DNA from: Golubevia sp. BC0850
Lineage: Eukaryota > Basidiomycota > Exobasidiomycetes > Golubeviales > Golubeviaceae
Direction of reading: 5' to 3'
DNA length: 64,000 bases
Assembly (NCBI GenBank): GCA_012976225.1
Contig: JAAVVG010000030.1
Span: 1 to 64,000, forward strand
The notes under the pieces are model-generated. The model was not told where the DNA came from and ran no database searches. It saw nothing but the letters and a program-made list of their open reading frames with translations. A program made the position numbers and the translations under genes. Positions 26,489 through 38,203 of this stretch are shown piece after piece (within the stretch, counting starts at the first letter, position 1; each line of letters begins with the position of its first letter).

Positions 26489-27660
26489 GATGGTGGAGTA
26501 CAATAGATGGGGATAGGGATGACCTTCCCCTGATTGGATGGAAAAGTTAAAGCTTAGAACGTTGAAAGTTGAATAGGATTAGAAATAGAAGTAGAAGGAT
26601 AGATTGGGAGGATGAGATGCTGGAGGTTTCTCCATCCACGCATTTTCGTCGTCGTTCAGTGCAGTTCATCCATCTCCGATAAGCAACACAGCCTCTTTTC
26701 TTCTACTAATCTAATCCCTTTACATACTTGATTGGTTCTATCTGCTAATCACTCAATCTCTATCCTTTGCTCTCAAGCAAGCACCCAAATCACTACAGAC
26801 CTCCGCCATTCTCCGAACTTTTTCGGTTTCAAGTGGCAGCTGAAGGCTAGAACCTGCCTTTCTTGAGAAGAGGGGGGGGTTTGGTTCTCCTCCCTTTCAT
26901 TTTGTCTTTTTGAATGGTTGAGAGAAGTACAGTGTCATGCGAGGCAGTACGATCGATCCAGAGAAGAATTGAAGCGGCGGATCTTTTCTGTCACTCTCCT
27001 TCATGTAGAACAGACTCTATAGCTAAAGTGCCAGAGAATGATTTGAGTGAAAATTCGAAAAAAGTAAGAAGGTCAATCTTGGATCCGAAAGGAGGTCCAG
27101 GAAGGACAGAGGGATATTTGAGCAGAGAACAAGTCCAGAAGTGAACCGGACAGACAACCTCATGACTTGATTCTTTTGAGAATCAGGGTTCTCTTCAAAA
27201 CCTTTTCCGTCTGTGCCTAGGGTCAGATCTCAAAGAGAAGAAAGACGGAGAGATACAGAAAGAAGGAGAGAAGAGAGATCTTTGGGGAAAATGAAGCCGT
27301 GGTAATCAGGACTTGAGTCTTGTTAACCTGACTTCGAGAACGATGTGTTGATGGAAAAAGGGTTGGCTTTCTTTGGCTAATCTACTCACCTTGATTTCTC
27401 TGGTTCTTTACTGTGAGTCAGACAGACTCTATAGGGAAGATGAGTCAACTTCGATAGCTAGACCTTTGAAAGACGAGCACTTTTGAGGCAATGGTTCGAA
27501 GGAGCAGCGCCTAATTGGGCTATCCTAATTCCTATTGCCCTTCTTCTTTAGTACTTTCTCTACGACTCTAATACCTATCAATTCGATTCAATTCGATTCA
27601 ATTCGATTCAACTCAAAGTAACTACATCAACATTAACTCAACTCAGCAAGAGTCAACGTC
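26489..27660. promoter_or_regulatory. divergent intergenic region, pkc1 / eIF3i
   Basis: About 1.17 kb between two divergent starts. It contains only short frames without family resemblance. Close to the eIF3i start the leader is built of CAA/TTCAA-rich words, including the 10-mer tandem at 27581-27610. Confidence 0.5.
27581..27610. repeat. tandem 10-mer ATTCGATTCA x3
   Basis: Three exact head-to-tail copies, 51-80 bp upstream of the eIF3i ATG, probably in the 5' leader or core promoter. Confidence 0.85.
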
Positions 27661-29716
27661 ATGGTGAGTTCTCTTGTCTCTCCATCCTCCATCAATCTCC
27701 TCAATTCCTTCCATCTGCCATCTGCCATCTGCCATCTGCCATCTCTTCTTCTACTCTCTTTCCCTGCTTCTTCTTCTCCTACTACCTTTAACCACATCAT
27801 CATCCCTCCTTCACCATCTACTCTCTCCAGCGACCAATTCTCCTCTCCGGACACGAGAGATCCTTGAACCAAATCAAATTCAACAGAGAAGGTGATCTCT
27901 TATTCTCTTGTTCAAAAGATTCCACCGTCAACGCTTGGTTCTCTCACAATGGCGAAAGATTAGGTACTTATGATGGTCATAATGGTACCGTTTGGAGTTT
28001 GGATGTAGATCGTGAGTATTCGACCTCCCAAGAGGAGAAGGAGAGAGGAAGAGAGAGGAGAAGAGAGGAGAAGGGAGAGAGAGAAGAGAAGAGACCTTCT
28101 GTAGATGTTCTTCTGAGGTCTATAAGGATTGGATCCATGAAGGTGTTGAATGGTCTACTAGCTCAATATGGGGATCGAAGGAAGTGGAGAGAAGGCGTTC
28201 TGAAGGGAAGTTAAGGACACCCAAGGCATGCTAGAAGGAAAGCAGGCTTTGGAACCTTTCCGTTCTACCTCGCTTTAGTTTCCTTGGACTTTTTGTGCTC
28301 AACGCTTTCAAGTGGATATTGTCTAGTTTTAAAGGGAGAGAGAGAGAGCATAGATGGAGGGTTAAGAAAGGCGGTAGCAAAAGGGATCACCAGGAACTAT
28401 TTGATGGTTCTGCGTCTTATCATGACCTTATCAGAAGGTTTTCACAGATTTATCTATAGGCTAGCTAGTTATGTTCGGGCTCAGATCAAGAGATTCGACC
28501 TATCACTCACAAGACTTACGCTCCTTCCACCTCTTGTCTTCCTCTCTCTCTTTTCCATCTACAATTTCTCACTCAGCTACCTCTACTCTTCTAGTAACTG
28601 GATCGGCAGACAATCAAATGAGACTTTGGGAAGTTTCTACCGGTACCTGTCTTTACGTTTGGGAATTCACGACAGCAGCCAAGAGAGTTCAATTCTCATC
28701 TTCAGGAGAACAAGTTCTAGTAGTGACTGAAGAGCGTATGGGTTTCAAAGGAACTGTGAGAGTTTTCTCTATCAATAGAGATCCAACTTCATGGACTTCT
28801 CAATCCAAAGAACCTTTAAGAACCATCACTTTCTCTGGACCAAAAGCCACTGTAGCAGCTTGGGCTCCTTTGGATGAATACATTGTGACGGGACATGTTA
28901 ATGGGAAAGTGGCAAGATACTATCATGATGAGAAAGAACCTGAAAGTGGAATCGATGCAGAGTTGGAGGAGAAAAGTGAAACTTATACAAGTACTGGGGA
29001 AGCTATTACTGATCTTCAGATGAGTAATGATAGGACCTATTTCGTTACTTCTAGTAAAGATAAGTCTTCTAGGGTGAGTTCTTCTTCTTCAGTAATCCAA
29101 TCTCCTCTCTTCTGAGAGATGTTCGCTAGGATTTCTTAGAATTGACATTCCCTACTTTGCATCTCCCTATGAACCCTTCAAACCTTCAACCTTCTGCAAC
29201 CTTCTGCAGCTAATCGACACTGAAACTTTAGATCTGATCAAGACCTATCCAACCGAAACACCCCTAAACTCTGCTTCGATTCATCCTACAAGACCTTACG
29301 TGATAGTCGGTGGAGGTCAAGAAGCCATGAACGTCACCACCACTTCTGCAAGACAAGGTAGATTTGAAACTAGATTTTGGCATAAGGTTTTTGAGGAGGA
29401 ATGTGCTAGATTACCAGGACATTTTGGTCCTATCAATACTATTGCTATCTCTCCTGATGGGAAAGGTTATGCCAGTGGTGGAGAAGATGGATATGGTGAG
29501 TTTGGAGCTGGGAAAGGGGGTTGCAGCTCACGCTTACCAAGCAATAACGTCTGAATTGGATCTGTGTACTTCTTTTTCTTCTCTCTTTCTCTTCGCCTGA
29601 CTTTCCTCCCTTTCTCTCTCTCTTTCTCATCAGTTCGTGTGAATTGGTTCGACCCAAACTTTTTCACTCAAAAACTTTATGGACCTGATTTGGAACTTAA
29701 CGCTGAAGATCAGTAA
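27661..29716 (+). CDS. TIF34: translation initiation factor eIF3 subunit i
   Basis: Five exons: ATG alone (27661-27663), 27831-28010, 28577-29073, 29211-29497 and 29634-29716. All junctions join in phase and give about 349 residues, the usual eIF3i length. The start after splicing is [21 protein letters not shown]40 signatures follow: [48 protein letters not shown], and the diagnostic [18 protein letters not shown] then [17 protein letters not shown]. It forms a seven-blade propeller in the eIF3 complex, bound to eIF3b and eIF3g, in the cytosol. The first exon consists of the start codon only. Intron 3 splits the [17 protein letters not shown] region; intron 2 is long (566 bp). A possible alternative donor at the stop codon (CAGTAAGA) is discussed among the findings. 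Confidence 0.95.
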
Positions 29717-30743
29717 GAAAAGGGTCTCTCCCTTTCTTTCAAAATCTCATTCCTGAAGTTCAATCGCTTTCAATCCTTGCAATCTCTCCTATGAATCTTT
29801 CCAAAAATGGGATCAACAATCGCCTTTAGATCTCTTTCTCTCTCTACTTTCTTTCCCTCAAAACTCCTCTCCCTTCACTTGTCTTACGCTTCTACTGTTC
29901 CACTCTGTTTCTTATGCTTGAATCGATATTTTCACTTTTTGGGTGTTCTATCTGCCTATGGGTCTTGCTTTGCTCGACTCTTTCGAATGTTCTCTTTCCC
30001 TTCATCCCCTCTCTCCTATGTTACTTTCTAGTATGACCCCACAGATATCCCCGATACTGGAAATTTCAACCAAAATACTTTGGAGGTGCTGGTCCAGAAG
30101 TAGAGGGGGGTATTAGGAATTTGATGAAGGAAACAGTCAGAATGGAGTGGAAATTGACTGCCGTTTGGAGAGGAGTGGATTGTATGGGCGGCGGGGTCAG
30201 TTGAACTTGAAGTAAGAAGGCGATTAGGGATTGTCCTAGCAGTGGAAAGAAGAGTTGGGATCCATTTACTGACATGGTTTAAATAATGCCTGTTGTTAGA
30301 ATGTTATCGTTAGGTCGAGGCGTCGAGGGATGAGGAGCCACGTTTCCTTCAATTCTGTTGTGATATGGGATGTTAGGAGCCTGATTTCAGCAAACTTTAC
30401 TTTCTTTCTTTCTAACTCTGACAACGCATCCAAATGGAGAATTTCAGCTTTTGTTGGTCGGTGGTGTGATCGACGAGGTTGGTCCTCTTCCACCATCTTG
30501 ACACTTCTTTGATTCAATCCTTCTTCTCTTCTCTTCTGATTTCAACCCAACCGGATTCACTTCAATCTCACTCTCCATTCCTTCAATCCGCGCTCCTTCT
30601 CCTTTTGCAAGCGCCGGTGAATTTCACTTGCATCAGTACAGTCAAGTCACTTCCATCCAAACCTCTAGCTCTAGCTCTGCATCTTATCTCCTTGACTCTT
30701 CAATTCCTTCAATCCAACTCAATCAAATAAGTGAATCAACCAA
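29717..30743. other. intergenic region between eIF3i and the PP2C gene
   Basis: Pyrimidine-rich sequence with one open frame at about 30045-30207 on the plus strand (starting YPRYWKFQPKYFGG) that lacks its own ATG context. No known domain was recognised. The last 250 bp is TTCAATTC-rich leader of the phosphatase gene. Confidence 0.4.
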
Positions 30744-33700
30744 ATGGGTCAAACTTTATCCGAACCAGTCATCACAAAGGTCAGTTACAATAACGGTTAC
30801 AGTTACAGCAGCAACCAATTCAGATCCAACGAGATCATTCACCCTAACCTTTTGGTCATCCTACTATCCTACTCTCTTCCTCGTAATCCATTCCTACGAT
30901 CACCCCATCTACTCCAACCCCCTTATAAATCGACATCCTTACTCTTCACCATTCCTCTTTCTCTCTTCCCTCCCCTCGGCTCCCCCTCTCCTCTCTCTCA
31001 GCACACCTCCTCAGGTGAAGATGAGTCTCTGGTCTACGGAATCTCTGAAATGCAAGGTTGGAGAATCAGTGAGTTTGGACTCTTCATCTTATTTTCCAGA
31101 AGACTTCCGACTTGATAAGAGAAGGATTGAGGATTAGCTTCAGAAGAAGAGGACAGGGTTTGAAGCGACGTGGAGAAGGGAAAGCCAAACGGAAGGGATC
31201 GAAAGATGAAGGTGACGACGATGCCTAAGATCGATCATCCCCCCAAGTCCATAAGATAAAAAGTACCATCAAGGATTGAGGACCTCTTTCAGTTAGAAGA
31301 TAGCTCTAGCTGACCTTTTCGAAGGATCAATGGGGAAGGATGGCGAAGGGAAATCAACAATCTTTACCATGTTTCTTCATTCTAGACTTTTTCTTCTTCA
31401 AGTTCTCTCCTGGGAAAAAGGGCTGTTTGCTTTTGTTGGAAGATGCGAAGATCGATAAACTCGGGTTTTGTCGAAAAGTGGAAGGATTTGGGGGGGGTCC
31501 TCCTTTCTTCCTCTTCCAAAGTAAAAAGGACTCAAACAAAGGCCAAGATTGAAATGAGCTTTCAGAACCAGAACCCTCGAAACTTTTTGATGATTCGAAA
31601 TCAGAACGACCAAATAGTTGGTTCTTCTGAGGTCAAGCAGAGAGAAACAAGGGAAGGCGCATCTATGTTTTCCATTCCCCTTCTCTTCTTCCTATCTCCT
31701 GTTTTTGTTTTTCGAGATGCCTCATCTTTTGCTGATGTCCTTCATCTCCTCCCCCTTTGCCTCAGGTATGGAAGACGCTCATGCTACAGTTCTAAGTTTA
31801 GATGAACGTACTGGAGATCAGAAGATTAGTTTCTTTGCTGTTTATGATGGACATGGAGGTGAGTTCTTCTTAAAACTGTGATACCAGGAAGAGTTTCTGG
31901 AACATTTAGCCCTGAAGCAAAGGGCTTTCTGCGCTGGAAGTGGCTTTTTTCTTTGAACAGAAGGGGTTTCGCTCCGAAGCCCAAAGCTTTGAAAACCCTT
32001 TGCCTCTCTTTTGTTTTTGGTTACTGACCTTCTTTATTTCAATTCTTGGGATTCTGGATTCTACAGGTTCTACAGTAGCCAAATTTTCTGGAGAAACGGT
32101 TCATCAGAGATTGGCAAAGACTGAAGAGTTCAAAGCTGGGAAATACGAAGAAGCCTTGAAGAGAGCTTTCTTGGGGACTGATGAGGATTTAAGGAGCAGT
32201 GAGTTCCAACTCTCCCCCACTTCTTCCAGACTTTCACTTTTTCCAGACCGAAAGTGTGATCTGATTGGATGTTTAAAGGAATCTGAAGGGCTTACTTTTC
32301 AAATCATCCTTGGCTTGACTTTCCCTTTCCCCTTGCCTTTGGCTTTCAGATCCTGACTACGCCAACGATCCGTCTGGATGTACAGCTGTAGCTGCTCTCA
32401 TGGTAGCTGGACCAGCTCCAGCTGATGCAAAGACAGAAAAAGTAGCTCGCAGAATCATTGTGGCTAATGCTGGAGATTCTAGAAGTGTTCTTAGTTATAA
32501 GGGTGAAGCTAAACCCATGAGTTATGATCATAAACCTGGTAACAAGGGTGAGTTCGGTTTCCTTTTTGAGAGATCGCAGGGTGATTCGAATGGTGATTCT
32601 TTTCTTTTTTTTGAAAGATCGTTGGGGAACTTGAAGATGGAGATCCGGAAGTTGGTTTCATTTTAGTCTTTCTCTAGAAAGATCTGAGAAACCTCGAAAA
32701 GGTCAGAGAACTCTAAATTGACCATCTCTCCTCTCTTCTCTTTCGTTTTCACAGAGGAAAACGCACGTATCGTCTCAGCAGGAGGATTCGTAGAATTTGG
32801 AAGAGTCAATGGAAACCTAGCACTTTCAAGAGCCATTGGGGATTTCGAATTCAAACAGAACTTTTCCCTTTCAGCCGAAGCTCAAATCGTAACTGCCGAT
32901 CCAGAGATCATTTCTCATGACATTGATGGAGAAGAGGAATTTTTGGTACTGGCTTGTGATGGGATTTGGGATTGTCTCTCTTCTCAACAGGTGATCGATT
33001 TCGTTAGGAGAGGGATTTATGATGGGAAGGAGATGCAGACGATTTGTGAGGAAGCTATGGATAGATGTTTGGCTCCGGATTCAGAAATTGGGGGAGTTGG
33101 TTGTGATAATGTGAGTTCTTTTGAGAGAAGAATAAAGGGAGGATGGCTGAGAGGAAACGTCGAGACCAAAAACTTGCACCCTTACTTCTTCAAGTAGGGA
33201 CCCTTCTTAGAGGTAGACTTTAACCCACTTTCCGTCTTTTTCTTCCCTGCTCTCTCTACTTTTCTCTCTACTTAGATGACTATCTGCGTCGTGGCTCTCT
33301 TGGGTGGACGTACTAAGGAAGAATGGGCTTCTTGGGTCAAATCTCGCGTGGAGAACAAGATTGGTTGGGATACTCCTCAAGATATCGCTCCTGTCTTCAA
33401 ATCTCAGCCTTCTACTGGAAGGCAAGCAGGTGGAGGAGGAGTGCTCTCAGCCCTCGCTGGAGGATTCGGAGGTGAAGATGGAGAGGATGGAAACGATGGA
33501 AATAGTAGCTTGAGGCTTCCTTCCGGTTTAGCGAATGCTCTCTCAGGTGCTGGAATCGTTTTCCGTCCAAGTAGTGATGGAGCTAGAGATTCGGAAGGTG
33601 ACATGGTTTATGAAGTGAGTTTCTCAAAGAGTTGAGGTCTTCCAACCCCACTTCTCATGTGGTCCGTGATGCTGATTCTCTTTCCTTGCGTTCACTACCA

Positions 33701-33980
33701 TTTTCGCCCCATCTTCTAGGCTCACGTAGTCGATTCAGACGAATCAGATGAAGAGGGAGAGAATTCCAATGCTAAAGTTTCAGAAGTCGATGAAACTGAT
33801 AGACCTGATTTAAAACATCAACCTGAAATCGTGGAATCTCCGGATAAGATGGCTGGAACTTCTAATCCGACACCGACTACTCAATCTAAACCTCCCGCTC
33901 AAGTGGAAGTTAGACCAAGTACCGAAGGAAGTGGAGCTGCAAAACAGGAGAAGAACGATCAGATGCAAGTAGACGCTTGA
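30744..33980 (+). CDS. PTC2: PP2C-type protein phosphatase, Ptc2/Ptc3 class
   Basis: Eight or more exons. Exon 1 (30744-30779) encodes MGQTLSEPVITK, the N-myristoylation-like start typical of Ptc2/3. A 67-nt exon (31002-31068) gives GEDESLVYGISEMQGWRI, and the next exon continues MEDAHATVLSL. Metal-site and catalytic motifs follow: FFAVYDGHGG, VANAGDSRSVL, AGGFVEFGRVNGNLALSRA, LACDGIWDCLSSQ, and GCDN before MTICVVALL. The C-terminal tail is acidic and Ser/Pro-rich and ends DQMQVDA. This Mg/Mn-dependent Ser/Thr phosphatase family dephosphorylates Hog1-type MAP kinases, Ire1 and checkpoint kinases. Intron 2 is about 700 bp, unusually long for this locus. Confidence 0.94.
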
Positions 33981-35455
33981 ATTTAAGTTCCAACTCCCTC
34001 TTTCCTTTCTCAAAGAACCCTCAACTCTCTCAAACTCAAATTCCAAATCTCCCATGACCCTTAACAACTCCAATCATCAAAAACAAAGAAAAGAGCACAA
34101 TCTTTTCAAGGATACCTCTTCTTAAAAATGAAACCACGAAACAGGTTTCTCTGCTCTTATGCCCCCCTCTCAACTCTTCCAAATCCAAAGTCTCCTTCAA
34201 GATTCAAAATCAAATCAAGAAAATCCCCGGTTCACTAATTTCGAAAGAACGTTTCTTCAATACTTTTCAAAAACAGAGCAAGCCCTGATTATCTAGACTT
34301 TTTTTCGTTTTTGCCCCAAGATGTTTTCTCTCTCCCACTTCCTCTTCTTATGTTCCTCTATTTCTTCTTCTCCTGTCGGTCGTTTCAACTTCGCTCTTTC
34401 GTTCCTCACCACCAATCCAAGTTCTCTTAAAGCCCTCAAGTCTTTCCTAAAACTTTGTTTTCCTTTCCGTTTCTCTTCCTGCTCGCCCTTTCCTCAAATT
34501 TATCATCCATCCTCTGTCAAATCTTCCCTTCGATTTTGAATTTTCTCTGCTGGCGTTTTTGTGTTCCTCTCTGTGGCTCTCTCTCTCAAAATGCATATTC
34601 TTTGTTTATGTCAATTCTGGCGCGCGATATGATCTGATGTCTTCTCATTGACTTCTCCCCTCGAATTCTTGGAGCTTTGACTTGACCGAAGTAACACTAG
34701 AACTTGAGAGGAAATCCAAAAGCAGAGGTGTAATCAACTGCTCAATGTAGCGAAAGACATTCCAAAATTGAAATTCTGGTTCTCATCATCCGAGTTGCAT
34801 TCTCTGAACGCATCTTTTCTTTCTTTGTCAGATTACAATTGATCAGCACCTTCAATTTCAACGTGTTGACTCGTACTCTCAGAGTTTCTTCATCGTTCGA
34901 AAGTCTCAACCTTCAAATCTTGTGGAGCCAGACCTATTTTCTGTAAATACTTCCTGAAACTCATTATCGAATTCTATTGTAGGCTACTTCTCTCTACAGA
35001 CTTTCTAGCTCTTCGGCCAAAATGAGAGAGGCTTCCTGAGCATCCGGGTAGCTGGGCAGGAGACATCACATTTGCTACAGATCGGAAATCTCACTAGAAT
35101 CACAACCAGTTCAAAGAGAAGACGAGTTCTCTTCAAAGATCAAAAGGCTCGATATTACAAAGAAGTAGTGAAGAACAGATCTGAGCCATCAATTCTTCTT
35201 TCCCCTGACGTCTGAGAATCTTCAAATGCAACAGCTTCAAACGGCTAATTCCCACTCCTCTCACCAACAAGATCTCCAGAATTTTTCGAGAATGAGTCGA
35301 AACTCTGAGCTTAAAGAGAGAGCATCCTGTGCATGACTGGAGATTTTCCAAGGTGGCTTCGTCTTCGCAGGTCGTAGATATAGGGAGGGGGAAGAGTTGC
35401 TCGTACTTCCCTTCTCCTCAGAATGCAGACTTGATAGCTGAGATTGTCATTCGGT
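33981..35455. other. intergenic region with no recognised gene
   Basis: The first 300 bp is probably the 3' UTR of the phosphatase gene. The remainder is pyrimidine-rich with short frames lacking homology or codon structure. Nothing further was seen. Confidence 0.5.
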
Positions 35456-36109
35456 GCTCTTGCCGGTGCTCCAACGTATCTTGAGAGACTGTGTCTTCCA
35501 AGCAATCCACCTTTTCTTCTTCTGATAAAACCAGCGTGATCCTACTTCTGGATGCTGGTTCACCTACTCTTCTCCAAAGAAGAAAAAAAGGCCCTCAAGA
35601 TCCCTAAATGGTTGTTCAGACCTGTATATTTCGAGGTCTTTCGAGAGAGGGAAAGATCAAAGACACTCAGAAAGATGGTAGAAAAGTCAAGTCAAATCAA
35701 ATCAAAAACCCACTTCGAGCAAGAAAGATATTTCGGAGGTTCTCCTCATTTCATCCGAGTACGGAGTATCCAGAGGCTCGATCTCAAACACAGGCTTGGA
35801 ACTGAACAGCAGTCTCGTGATTTTGAGAAAACCTTTTCAATTGTACAAGATCGAAAATTGAGTTCTTCTCCCTTCTCCCTTCTCCCTTCTCCCTTCTCCC
35901 TCCAGTTCCCAAAACCCCAAAACGCTTCGGTCAATCCCGATGCCGAATACTCCTTCCTTTTTCCAAACACCCCTAGCACATAGCCAAACATTCAGATCGA
36001 TCCTGGTTTTGAAGCGCTTCATCGTTGAGGCCAAAGGGAGTTCCACTGAACACTCGACAAGCATTTCTCTCCTTTTGACTCGTCGCCAACTGAGAGAGAA
36101 CGAGAGAAC
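35456..36109. repeat. dispersed duplicate, copy 1 (tail of LRR/F-box-like gene)
   Basis: This segment matches 52282-52740 in the same orientation along its whole length; for example, a stretch of about 40 bases round AGGCTTGGAACTGAACAGCA is nearly identical. On the minus strand it begins with the acceptor and last exon of the LRR/F-box-like family (VGDESKGEKCLSS) and continues into 3' flank. Relative to copy 2 it carries an extra block at 35818-35999. Confidence 0.8.
35818..35999. other. 182-bp insertion within duplicate copy 1
   Basis: Copy 2 reads CAGTCTCG-ATCCTGG without a gap, whereas copy 1 has 182 bp between these words. The inserted block ends in ATCG, so a 3-bp TCG target duplication is possible. 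It contains five tandem TTCTCCC-type heptamers near 35866-35902. No terminal inverted repeat or coding frame was seen. It may be a small non-autonomous element or a deletion in the other copy. Confidence 0.5.
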
Positions 36110-37560
36110 GACGTGAGATGAGATGGAACTCTGGACTCTTTTGGGCCAGAAAGAGAAACCCCTCCGGTCTACTCCCCTGTTTCGCCTATTTCCACGATCC
36201 TTAGCTTCACCTTCCCATTTTTGATCATCTCATTCCCTGCCAGGACCTCCGCGGTCGCTCAAACTTTGGGAAGAGGCAAGGGAGAAGCTGCCTCTGAACC
36301 TTCGAGTTTGATCGGTTTAGATGGAACCGCCATTTCTTTGAGAGCTAGAAAACTTTTGCTCGAGAGAATGGTAGATAGCATGGTCTCTTCATCGAAGTCT
36401 TCATCATGAGGATTTAATTCTCGAGCGGAGTAGGTCAGTAGATGGAGAACCTCGAGGCTTGTAAAGGAGATCACCGGCTCCTCTCTCTTCATCATTTTCA
36501 GTGAAAACCCGACCACACTCAGTATCTTCAGTGCCTTACATTTCGAGAAATCCAGCTTGCTTGACTTGAAGCGACCGATTGAAATGAGACGGAGATGCTT
36601 GATTGAAGCGTAAGATTCGGCCAGACTTGAGAGGAAGTCTACTGAGACTCTTGTTATTGACTTTGCTCCAGAGTTCGTAGTTACATCTCCTCCGAGCACC
36701 TCCAGATCATCGAGAGAGTTGGTAACCAGAAGAAAGTGATAGATTGCTGCTGTCTCCAGATTTCCTCCTAACAAGTTGCGCTTTTGACCCCACCAGTTTA
36801 ACCAACCCTGGTTGTTCGGAGAGCCATGGTCCCAGACGATTCTGGGACTGAGAGCTAGCTGCTTACCTCTTGAGAGACCTTTGAAGATTTCCGAGTACTC
36901 CAAAAGATAAGCGAATGACACGTAGTCTAAATCGAAGGATATTGAAGCCTCTGTGTAGTCAAAGCAGAACACTGTTGCCATTCAGATCGTGTGGGAATGA
37001 TTGGAGGTCAATTTGAGGGGCGAGCTAGGGCAAGTGGCCAAGTGGAGAGACAAGGGACCTTTTCAACTCACCCAGGATCCAAGTCATTGTCTCAGCCGTC
37101 ATGTTCTATTTGGCATCTGTAGACGTATCCAAAAACAGCTTCTTCAGGGAATGAGTTGAGAAAAGGAGTGGCAGGCTCTTTCCTTGGCTAATAGTCTCCA
37201 ACGGGAACGAGAAGTTATCGCCCGCTAGGACTAAAGTCTGGAGGTTCTGGCACTTGCTCAGTATGATTCCCAACAATTGATCTCCAGCTTCAGCTCGAGC
37301 AAGTCTTCGTCCAGTCACAGAATCAAGAGCTTTCCACAGCTTTGTGAAAGACGCCTGTCGATCTTTGGTAGATTTGCCTTTGTAAGCCTGCACCACCAGC
37401 TGCTTGATCTGGCGACCAAGTCCAGGCTCTCTTTGAAGTAGGGAGATGATTGAATCCATGTTGAGCACGGTGAAAGTAACGTTCTTGAGGAGGGAAGGAT
37501 ACCAACTGGAGTAGGCCAATCTCGAAGTCGAGGCAACAGAGAGAAGGGTGGAGTCTCTGG
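36000..37560 (-). pseudogene. LRR/F-box-like family member A, decayed
   Basis: The minus strand encodes a protein collinear with the copy at 56508-58061: RDSTLLSVASTSRLAYSSWYP, then THSLKKLFLDTSTDA, then LLEYSEIFKGLSRGKQLAL, then YHFLLVTNSLDDLEVL, then SSLAESYASIKHLR, then the last exon VGDESKGEKCLSS. Compared with that copy there are in-frame stops (after STDAK, and after PLPKV with the family sequence continuing beyond), and the last donor reads GGGGAG instead of GGTGAG. It is therefore a pseudogene. The family resembles basidiomycete F-box-associated LRR proteins, but no F-box is visible in the exons present, so substrate-adaptor function is only a guess. Repeated leucine-rich strands are typical of the class. 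Confidence 0.7.
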
Positions 37561-37855
37561 ATCTGTTGAAGTACGAGTCAAAATGGAGTCAGATGAGGAT
37601 CAAGATAGAAGGAGAGGACGACTAGAGGAACTGAATCTTTGGAAAAATTGTTGAAGGCTACTGGTTCCTTTTCTGATCCTTTGATGGCGAGTTTCTGATA
37701 CATGACCCAAAGACTGAGTGGGAGAGGAAGAGAAATCAAATCAGATCTGGGCTTACTCCTCTTTTGTTCCGTCTATTCAGCCAGGAAGTTACTCAAGCTA
37801 ATCAGAGGTTTTTCCTGGAGATGCGATCAATCTTCTTCCAAAGTCGAAATGACGA

Positions 37856-38203
37856 ATGATGATGGTCAGGAAGGAAGAACAAGATTTGGTTTCTCATCCG
37901 CTTTTGGACAAAATTTCGTTCGGTCTACAAAGTTCACCTCTGCCATACGGAGCTACTCTCTTCAGCTCGAAACTGGATCCACTCATTTCTAATGGGTTAT
38001 TAGAAGCATGGAATCCAAAAGAATTAATAGTAGGGAAGCGACTCTCCAATCTCTGGCGGTATGAAACCTCTTCTCGATCCAAGTCGATTTCATCACTGCA
38101 AATCCGAAAGATCAAAGGCGACAGACTTGTAAATTATCTACATTGGGTAAAGAGAAAATTGAACCAACAAATGAGTCTAGCCATTCCGACTAAGTCAACC
38201 TAG
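37856..38203 (+). CDS. hypothetical small protein
   Basis: A 115-codon single-exon frame (MMMVRKEEQDLVSHP) whose 3' end overlaps the DDB1 stop by 14 bp in tail-to-tail arrangement. Composition is protein-like (LISNGLLEAWNPKELIVGK; a basic C-terminus with LVNYLHWVKRKLNQQ). No domain is recognised. It may be chance, or part of a spliced gene starting near 37700. Confidence 0.28.
   Translation: MMMVRKEEQDLVSHPLLDKISFGLQSSPLPYGATLFSSKLDPLISNGLLEAWNPKELIVGKRLSNLWRYETSSRSKSISSLQIRKIKGDRLVNYLHWVKRKLNQQMSLAIPTKST

Noticed and set aside
34321-34637. Hydrophobic ORF starting MFSLSHFLFLCSS
   Set aside because: Pyrimidine-rich DNA yields Phe/Leu/Ser frames by chance; no splice partners or homology.
37702-37992. 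Plus-strand ORF as a separate protein
   Set aside because: It overlaps the better-looking 37856-38203 frame, has no domain, and its codons look random.
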